From the NCBI GenBank assembly GCA_963971535.1, contig OZ020590.1:154418177-154482176 (forward strand): 64,000 nt of DNA, written 5' to 3'. Of the stretch, positions 56,588 to 64,000 are shown in pieces; position 1 is the first letter of the stretch, and each line of letters starts with the position of its first letter. A model generated the notes under the pieces. That model made no database searches. It was not told where the DNA came from and saw nothing but the letters and a program-made list of their open reading frames with translations. This DNA is from Notolepis coatsorum (Eukaryota; Chordata; Actinopteri; Aulopiformes; Paralepididae). A program made the translations under genes and the position numbers.

Positions 56588-56675
56588 GGGGAGTGGAGAG
56601 ACAGAGAAAAGAGAGAGGAACAGAAAGATGATAGAGAGATACAACGGAGAGAGACACGTTCTCTCTCTGGTGCGT
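56588..56675. repeat. Dispersed repeat shared with 36755
   Basis: gtggagagacagagaaaaga, agagagatacaacggagaga and gacacgttctctctctgg. See 36755-36870. Confidence 0.6.
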
Positions 56676-57039
56676 GTGAGTGAGTTTCATCGACCAGTGT
56701 AGCAGCAGTGCTGCAGAGATGTTCCTTTCGGATGTTTCACACGGAGGCTTTGCCCTTCTAACCAATCAGAGAAGCTAAAAGAGATTACGTTCAATGAGCA
56801 CCTAATTTAATGGTTGAATCAGAACGGTCTTCACTTTGTCTGGCTGCCGGCAACATTAAACGATGTTCTCATTGAATCGCAATTTGTATGTGGTCCCAAG
56901 TCTACATGGTCCTCATTCCGAACCATCAATGGGCCAGGTCAAACGTCCTGCCGTAATGTAATTGTGGTGGAAGCGTGTCTGGTTCTTCCCTGAAATACAT
57001 GTTCCCCATTGTCTACCATTCCCCCTCACGTCTACCCAG
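56676..57039. other. Unassigned spacer
   Basis: No recognised gene or repeat. Confidence 0.4.
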
Positions 57040-57620
57040 GCACGTGCACACATGGAGCCCAAAGGGTGCTCGAGCACCTGCCCTTTTGTGCCTCTTTTTA
57101 TGCCAAGTTTTTTTTTTTTTTATTAAACAATACAGAATATACAGCACTTCTTGGGGTCTGTAGGGTAAGCACTTATTCCCTCCCCCCTGAACATTTATGG
57201 AGATGTATGGGCCTTTTAAGTCAGTGATAAACGTGTCTTTCAAGGATAAGTGAGCTCCTGCATTGATTGATTGATTGATTGATTGAAAACTTTATTAACA
57301 GATTGCAGAATGGGTACAATACAATACGGCTCAATACACACAATTGTTAAGGGGATGCAGACCAGAGGAAGACTTTCGTCTTGTTTACATCATTTTCAAT
57401 TCATAATGGATATTGCACTAATGCACTGATTATTATAGTTCAATATTCAATATTTGATCGCCAAAACCCCCCAAAAAGCATAAAAAGGGACCCCCCGCCC
57501 AAAAAGGGACCCCAAAAATCGGGCGTGTGCACTCGCTTCACACGAGCACAGGACCAGTGCCCTTTTCAGCCTTTGAGCACCTGCCCCTGCGTTTAAATCT
57601 CGCACAGGGCCTCGCATTTC
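57040..57620. mobile_element. hAT-like non-autonomous element, interrupted
   Basis: The left end caggcacgtgcacac and the right end caggcggccctg resemble the ends of a fish hAT-type repeat. Inside, cgagcacctgcccttt and gagcacctgcccctg repeat. A LINE tail (57264-57415) has inserted within it, and the 51-bp array starts at its right end. Confidence 0.4.
57264..57415 (-). mobile_element. LINE 3' end with (CAAT)n tail, third copy
   Basis: gattgattgattgattgaaa, actttattaacagattgcag and gaagactttcgtcttgttta are the reverse complement of 1920-2062. Only the last 150 bases are present. Confidence 0.85.
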
Positions 57621-59886
57621 TCCCAGGCGGCCCTGGGCACAAGCATGTATTTATATCAGATCAAACTAAATATCTCACTGTAGCAAGGCACAAGCATGCA
57701 TTTATATCACATACAACTAAATATCTCACTGTAGCAAGGCACAAGCATGCATTTATATCAGATACAACTAAATATCTCACTGTAGCGAGGCACAAGCATG
57801 TATTTATATCACATACAACTAAATATCTCACTGTAGCAAGGCACAAGCATGCATTTATATCAGATACAACTAAATAGCTCACTGTAGCAAGGCACAGGCA
57901 TGTATTTATATCAGATACAACTAAATATCTCACTGTAGCAAGGCACAGGCATGTATTTATATCAGATACAACTAAATATATCACTGTAGCGAGGCACAGG
58001 CATGTATTTATATCAGATACAACTAAATATATCACTGTAGCGAGGCACAGGCATGTATTTATATCAGATACAACTAAATATATCACTGTAGCGAGGCACA
58101 AGCATGTATTTATATCAGATACAACTAAATATCTCACTGTAGCGAGGCACAAGCATGTATTTATATCAGATACAACTAAATATCTCACTGTAGCAAGGCA
58201 CAGGCATGTATTTATATCAGATACAACTAAATATCTCACTGTAGCGAGGCACAGGCATGCATTTATATCCGATACAACTAAATATCTCACTGTAGCAAGG
58301 CACAAGCATGTATTTATATCAGATACAACTAGATATCTCACTGTAGCAAGGCACAGGCATGTATTTATATCAGATACAACTAGATATCTCACTGTAGCGA
58401 GGCACAAGCATGTATTTATATCAGGTACAAATAAATATCTCACTGTAGCGAGGCACAGGCATGTATTTATATCACATACAACTAAATATCTCACTGTAGC
58501 GAGGCACAAGCATGTATGTATATCAGGTACAACTAAATATCTCACTGTAGCAAGGCACAAGCATGTATTTATATCACATACAACTAAATATATCACTGTA
58601 GCAAGACACAAGCATGTATTTATGACATACAACTAGATATCTCACTGTAGCAAGGCACAAGCATGTATTTATATCAGATACAACTAGATATCTCACTGTA
58701 GCGAGGCACAAGCATGTATTTATATCAGATACAACTAAATATCTCACTGTAGCAAGACACAAGCATGTATTTATGACATACAACTAGATATCTCACTGTA
58801 GCAAGGCACAAGCATGTATTTATATCAGATACAACTAGATATCTCACTGTAGCAAGACACAAGCATGTATTTATGACATACAACTATAGATATCTCACTG
58901 TAGCAAGGCACAAGCATGTATTTATATCGGATACAACTAAATATCTCACTGTAGCAAGGCACAAGCATGTATTTATATCAGATACAACTAGATATCTCAC
59001 TGTAGCAAGGCACAAGCATGTATTTATATCAGATCAAACTAAATATCTCACTGTAGCAAGGCACAAGCATGTATTTATATCAGATACAACTAAATAGCTC
59101 ACTGTAGCAAGGCACAAGCATGTATTTATATCACATACAACTAAATATATCACTGTAGCGAGGCACAAGCATGTATTTATATCAGATCAAACTAAATATC
59201 TCACTGTAGCAAGGCACAGGCATGTATTTATATCAGATACAACTAAATAGCTCACTGTAGCAAGGCACAAGCATGTATTTATATCACATACAACTAAATA
59301 TATCACTGTAGCGAGGCACAAGCATGTATTTATATCACATACAACTAAATATATCACTGTAGCAAGGCACAGGCATGCATTTATATCACATACAACTAAA
59401 TATCTCACTGTAGCAAGGCACAGGCATGTATTTATATCAGATACAACTAAATATCTCACTGTAGCGAGGCACAAGCATGTATTTATATCAGATACAACTA
59501 AATATATCACTGTAGCAAGGCACAGGCATGCATTTATATCGTCATACAACTAAATATCTCACTGTAGCGAGGCACAGGCATGCATTTATATCAGATACAA
59601 CTAAATATCTCACTGTAGCGAGGCACAAGCATGTATTTATATGAGATACAACTAAATATCTCACTGTAGCGAGGCACAGGCATGTATTTATATCACATAC
59701 AACTAGATATCTCACTGTAGCAAGGCACATGCATGCATTTATATCACATACAACTAAATATCTCACTGTAGCGAGGCACAGGCATGTATTTATATCAGAT
59801 ACAACTAGATATCTCACTGTAGCAAGGCACAAGCATGTATTTATATCAGATACAACTAGATATCTCACTGTAGCAAGGCACAAGGC
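57620..59886. repeat. 51-bp minisatellite, about 44 copies
   Basis: The unit aggcacaagcatgtatttat, atcagatacaactaaatatc, tcactgtagca repeats with linked variants (caagc/caggc, agca/agcg, tgtat/tgcat, cagata/cacata). A shortened unit with tatttatgacatac appears near 58620, 58770 and 58872, showing internal block duplication. Seventeen codons per unit give long minus-strand frames of the CLATVRYLVVSDINTCL type, which are not genes. Confidence 0.97.
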
Positions 59887-60604
59887 TTATTTAACATCTT
59901 CCCTGGAGTTAGACAAGAAGATAGATACATACCTTTTTCGTCTCTCTGCATGCATTGGGCTTAGGGAACGCCTGGACCGTTAGCCTAGCTTAGCATCATC
60001 ACTGGAAGTGGGGCAGACATCTAGCCTAGTTCACTACAGTCAGGAAATATACTCCAAATCCAATCAAAATACCACTCCCAAACGTTCCTGTAAACATGTT
60101 GTGACCTGTGTATTTACCACGTATACATATAAGCCTGTTCATTCATTACGCACATAGACTATACAGTATGTGCGTGCTCGCGTGCGGCAGGTGGCCAGGA
60201 GCGTGCAACAAGATGGTATAAATATGGAATATTAATACAGTATAGTCCACTATAGGTATGTAGTGTGCTGTGTGATGACAATACATTTGAATCGAATCTA
60301 ATTTTGATCCGTCGCAAAGCGCTTCCTCGCTACCTGTTGAATACAGGGCAATGCCGACCCTCTTTTTCCCCGCACGGCCCTCGCATTATAATGAGCTGGA
60401 CGGGCGTGTCTGTATGCAAATGAAGTAAACTGGAACGCGCGTTCAAGTTTGTGAATGAGGTGACGTATCTCATTCTGGGCATCGCAGCAGCCGTGATCGT
60501 TGTGACGAGTTAAGTCAGCCTCTCCACACGTTGGTGAATCCGGGGGTAAATGTCGTCGACCTTCCAAGGAGGTTGTCGTAAGAGAAATCTTATGACAATG
60601 TTGG
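59887..60604. other. Unassigned spacer with one unrecognised frame
   Basis: No repeat is recognised. A minus-strand frame of 106 codons (60298-60618) starts MDLIHQHCHKISLTTTSLEG and has no familiar motif. I see no splice or promoter evidence and would not call it a gene. Confidence 0.35.
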
Positions 60605-60619
60605 TGAATGAGGTCCATT

Positions 60620-61182
60620 GGCCATGTAACAGTATGCTCTAATGTTGTGATATGTGCTCTAATGTAACAGTATGCTCTAATGTTGTGATATGTGCTCTAA
60701 TGTAACAGTATGCTCTAATGTTGTGATATGTGCTCTAATGTAACAGTATGCTCTAATGTTGTGATATGTGCTCTAATGTAACAGTATGCTCTAATGTTGT
60801 GATATGTGCTCTAATGTAACAGTATGCTCTAATGTTGTGATATGTGCTCTAATGTAACAGTATGCTCTAATGTTGTGATATGTGCTCTAATGTAACAGTA
60901 TGCTCTAATGTTGTGATATGTGCTCTAATGTAACAGTATGCTCTAATGTTGTGATATGTGCTCTAATGTAACAGTATGCTCGAATGTTGTGATATGTGCT
61001 CTAATGTAACAGTATGCTCTAATGTTGTGATATGTGCTCTAATGTAACAGTATGCTCTAATGTTGTGATATGTGCTCTAATGTAACAGTATGCTCTAATG
61101 TTGTGATATCTGCTCTAATGTAACAGTATGCTCTAATGTAACAGTATATTCTAATGTAACAGTATTCTCTAATGTTGTTATA
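60620..61182. repeat. 38-bp minisatellite, main block
   Basis: The unit tgctctaatgtaacagta plus tgctctaatgttgtgatatg is repeated about 13 times with almost no change, then degenerates from about 61110. It is a dimer of two related halves sharing tgctctaatgt. Confidence 0.96.
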
Positions 61183-61279
<97 letters not shown>

Positions 61280-61725
61280 TCTTAAATTTATATAGCGCCT
61301 TTCAGGAGACCCAATGCGCTTAACAGCTAAGGGAGGGGGACAGGGAACAACGTAACAAAAAAAATTATCAAAAGGAAAGAAAAGAAAGAAAACGAAAGAA
61401 AAAGGGGAAATCAGGCAGAGTCATTTACAAATTTGGTGAAAAGGTGGGTTTTGAGTTGGGATTTGAGCGCTATGGCCCTAGCCGAAGGCAGTGCAGTCTC
61501 TTGATCACATGTGTGGACAGTGCGACTTTCAGCAGGGTTGTTTGTGCAGTGATAACAGTGCAGGGATGTAGCACTTCGTATGTTTGGAGGGAATGAGTTC
61601 CAGAGGGTGGGTGCGGCCACAGAGAAAGCTCTGGGACCAACAGTCCGCATGTTGGTGGTGGGGATGGAGAGGAGACCGGAGTCAGAGGACCGCAGCCTCC
61701 GGGGCGGAATGTAGGGATGGAGGAC
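61183..61725 (-). mobile_element. LINE 3' end with (TAA)n tail
   Basis: A (TAA)n run at 61183-61279 is the tail. cttaaatttatatagcgcct is the conserved end of the UTR. Minus-strand translation of 61411-61650 gives VGPRAFSVAAPTLWNSFPPN, IRSATSL and, further on, LKSQLKTHLFTKF, the reverse-transcriptase C-terminus with an extra stretch of about 28 codons in the middle. It interrupts the 38-bp array. Confidence 0.8.
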
Positions 61726-61862
61726 AGTGTGATCTAATGTTGGTATATGTGCTCTAATGTAACAGTATGCTCTAATGTTGTGATACCTGCTCTAATGTAA
61801 CAGTATGCTCTAATGTTGTGATACCTGCTCTAATGTAACAGTATGATCTAATGTTGTTATAT
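61726..61862. repeat. 38-bp minisatellite, second block
   Basis: About three and a half more units in the same orientation as 60620-61182, with tgatacctgc variants. Confidence 0.9.
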
Positions 61863-62817
61863 CAAGATTCAAGATTCAAGAGGTCTATTTGTCACATACA
61901 GTAGCTACCAGGGCATACAGTAAAATGCGGGTGGCCATGCCCGCTTTGATTGTGCAATAATACTAAATAATAAAATAGACATAATAAACAGGTAATAAAA
62001 ATAGACATAAAATAGACATGATGAAATAGACATGTTAAAGTCCTGAGATACTGCAATACAATGTTAGCTACGAAATAAGGCACTGGGTCCTATGTACACT
62101 ACTATACAATATACAGTTTTTTCTAGGGATGTCCGATATTATCGGCCGACCGATATTATCGGCCGATATCGGCAGTAAAATGTGATATCAGAAAATATCT
62201 GTATCGGTTTAAAAAAAGAAAAAAACAATAACAATATTTGTTATATATATATCCAGTGAAATTATTAGTTACCTGAAATTATTCAGTTTTTTGGGGGGGG
62301 GAAACCCTGCATATATCGGTATCGGTTGATATCGGTTGATATCGGTATCGGAAATTAAGAGTTGGACAATATCGGAATATCGGTATCGGTAAAAAAGCCA
62401 ATATCTAGCATCCCTAGTTTTTTCTCTATATCATTATGCTATACTTGCTATTTCTAAACTATACTATACAAGAACCACAACAGTTCTTTCCTTAAAGTGA
62501 CCTTTATTTTCCTCGTTCCTTTAAAGTGTCCTTTCCATTGTGTTTAAAGTGACCGTTTGTGTGTTGAGCGAATGCAGAATGTGTGTTGTGTGTGTGTACA
62601 GTATTTGTGTGCTCATGTGTGCTTGTGTGTGGAGAGTTTAGTGTTCAATGTTCTGATGGCCTGGGTGAAGAAGCTGAGCCTTAGTCTCTCTGTTCTTGCT
62701 GCATGAGTGTGTAGGCGCTTGCCTGACCACAGCAGCTTGAACAGTGGTGGGGTGGTCTTTCATTATTCTGCAGGCTCTGGATTTGCACCTCCTGTTATAT
62801 AAGTCCTGCAGGGGTGG
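61863..62817 (-). mobile_element. LINE 3' end with CTTGA-type tail, carrying a MITE
   Basis: caagattcaagattcaagag, ctatttgtcacatacagtag and acagtaaaatgcgggtggcc begin the 3' end. The block near 62450-62560 matches 1200-1316. At 62640-62815, gatggcctgggtgaagaagc, ctgagccttagtctctctgt and ctggatttgcacctcctgtt are the complement of the coding end of the LINE. MITE copy C (62124-62416) lies inside. Confidence 0.7.
62124..62416. mobile_element. hAT-type MITE, copy C (nested)
   Basis: 293 bases from TAGGGATGTCCGATAT to CATCCCTA, with perfect 8-bp target duplications gttttttc (62116-62123 and 62417-62424). It is shorter than copies A and B because the acatttatttaacc block is missing. Confidence 0.92.
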
Positions 62818-62960
62818 TCTAATATCTGTGATCTAATGTAACAGTGTGATCTAATGTAACAGTGTGATCTAATGTAACAGCATGCTCTAGTCTATGCTCT
62901 AATGTTGTGATATCTGCTCTAAGGTAACATTATGCTCTAATGTTGTGATACCTGCTATAA
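62818..62960. repeat. 38-bp minisatellite, third block
   Basis: Degenerate units (gtgatctaatgtaacagt repeated, then tgctctaatgttgtgatatc) continue the array after the LINE. Confidence 0.85.
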
Positions 62961-62961
62961 T

Positions 62962-63320
62962 ACAGAGCTCCAGGAGGGTCATCAAAGAGAAGCCGCCTAT
63001 TCTCGGTCCTTCCTCCACAATGGTGGAACAAACTTCCCACCACAGTTAGGACAGCCGAAACCCGAACAATCTTTTGCCGTCGACTAAAGACACACTTCGT
63101 CAATCTATATCTAAAAATAATAATAATAAAAATAATAATAACAACCATACTGTCCTCTACCGTCACACACTCTTCTTACTGCACTCAACACTGCAGCACT
63201 CAAGTTTGAAGACTTTGGTGAACATTGTTACTCAGCTGTTAGAGTTGTACCCTTCCTGCTGACTTGTCGTACAAAACTTGTAAGTCGCTTTGGATAAAAG
63301 CGTCAGCTAAATGTAAATGT
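62962..63320 (+). mobile_element. LINE 3' end (CR1/L2-type)
   Basis: agagctccaggagggtcatc, ccgcctattctcggtccttc and acagttaggacagccgaaac encode the reverse-transcriptase C-terminus (PSTKDTLRQSI in one frame). The UTR ends aagtcgctttggataaaagc, gtcagctaaatgtaaatgt. Same family as 51615. Confidence 0.8.
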
Positions 63321-63400
63321 AACAGTATGCTCTAATGTTGTGACATGTGCTCTAGTCTAGAGTCTACTGTAACAGTGTGCTCTAATGTAGCAGTATGCCG
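63321..63400. repeat. 38-bp minisatellite, last degenerate block
   Basis: aacagtatgctctaatgttg, tgacatgtgctctagtctag and gtgtgctctaatgtagcagt are decayed units of the same array. Confidence 0.8.
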
Positions 63401-64000
63401 TGATATCGTGTAAGAGGAGAGAGGACCCCACGCATCACCTCCACTTGTTTATTATGAGCTTATGTCACAGATATATTATTATATTATTATTAGAGATATA
63501 TTATGACAGCACAGGTAAACATCGCTTCAAACACACGGATGCCTTCTCCCCAGGGATTGAGGGATGGAGGGATAGAGGGGTGGGGGGGGGCTGTAGATAA
63601 ACGTGTTGTCTGAGAGGGTGTGAGAGAGCACATTAAACGCGCATTGGCAATTCATCTGCCGGGCTTTATACCAACAGTACCAAGGTTGCTGCAAATTATC
63701 CCTAAGTGAAATCCACCATCCATAATCGCTTCCCCTCGCGACAGACTAATCAATATTGTAAACGGTGATCATTACACAAATGAACCGTTAATCATAAACA
63801 TTAGCGTTTTTAATAACCGAGTAAACACACGTGAAACAATGAAAACTCTATTAACAGTGAGACATAATTTATAGTGGTGCGACCCCCCCCCCCTCCCCTA
63901 CCGGGGATTATAAGACCCCCCCCCCCCCCCCCCCCTGTCACGTTAAGCGACGTGACCGCCAGGCGATCATAATCACTTGACCCATCGAGCTCGTTAGGGG
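63401..64000. other. Unassigned end of window
   Basis: No recognised gene. C runs at about 63885-63893 and 63915-63936, and a G run near 63583. The rest is AT-rich. Confidence 0.45.

Noticed and set aside
57661-59883. Frames of 60-323 codons with CLATVRYLVV-type repeats
   Set aside because: By-product of the 51-base period (17 codons). The frames are broken where the shortened units occur, as expected without selection.
60298-60618. 106-codon minus-strand frame as a small host gene
   Set aside because: No familiar motif, no promoter or polyadenylation context seen, and it runs into the 38-bp array region. Left as unrecognised.

Overview
This window looks like repeat-dense, gene-poor DNA from a ray-finned (teleost) fish. 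The evidence is the set of typical fish families: BEL/Pao LTR elements, many 5'-truncated CR1/L2/Rex1-type LINE 3' ends with short tandem tails, tRNA-headed SINEs, small hAT and PIF/Harbinger elements, a piggyBac remnant, a Penelope-like scrap, and long dinucleotide and minisatellite arrays. I cannot name the species. I found no host protein-coding gene, no tRNA gene and no functional rRNA gene. The recognisable protein-coding homologies all belong to mobile elements, and most other long open frames are by-products of tandem repeats. A 200-base run of N (35041-35240) is an assembly gap.

Layout. 0-2.2 kb: three LINE 3' ends. 2.2-10.05 kb: a non-autonomous hAT element with perfect 8-bp target duplications, into which BEL/Pao element 1 (2582-9707) has inserted. 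10.5-11 kb: a 29-bp minisatellite directly beside a Harbinger-like element (10983-11965). 12.5-17.8 kb: LINE tails, two copies of one hAT MITE, a SINE, a nested LINE, an inverted pair of 20-bp arrays and a piggyBac transposase remnant. 17.86-23.17 kb: an unrecognised GC-rich block bounded by near-identical inverted repeats and holding two 5S rRNA-like sequences; this is the best candidate for something undescribed. 23.8-32.9 kb: BEL/Pao element 2. 33-44 kb: LINE ends, two inverted copies of a second tRNA-headed SINE, and two large minisatellites, one of which grows out of the A-box end of a SINE. 44.3-50.7 kb: BEL/Pao element 3 (minus strand), inside an older LINE tail. 50.7-57.6 kb: more LINE, Penelope and SINE pieces and two abutting arrays (27 bp and 33 bp). 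57.6-59.9 kb: a 51-bp array of about 44 copies. 60.6-63.4 kb: a 38-bp array interrupted by three LINE insertions, one of which carries an hAT MITE.

The three BEL/Pao elements share a primer-binding site matching the 3' end of tRNA-Tyr, have paired LTRs that differ at only a few sites, and each has an intact 5-bp target duplication, so all three inserted recently. All three are broken in their coding regions. The rest of the window is a layered record of insertions whose order can be read from the nesting and target duplications.
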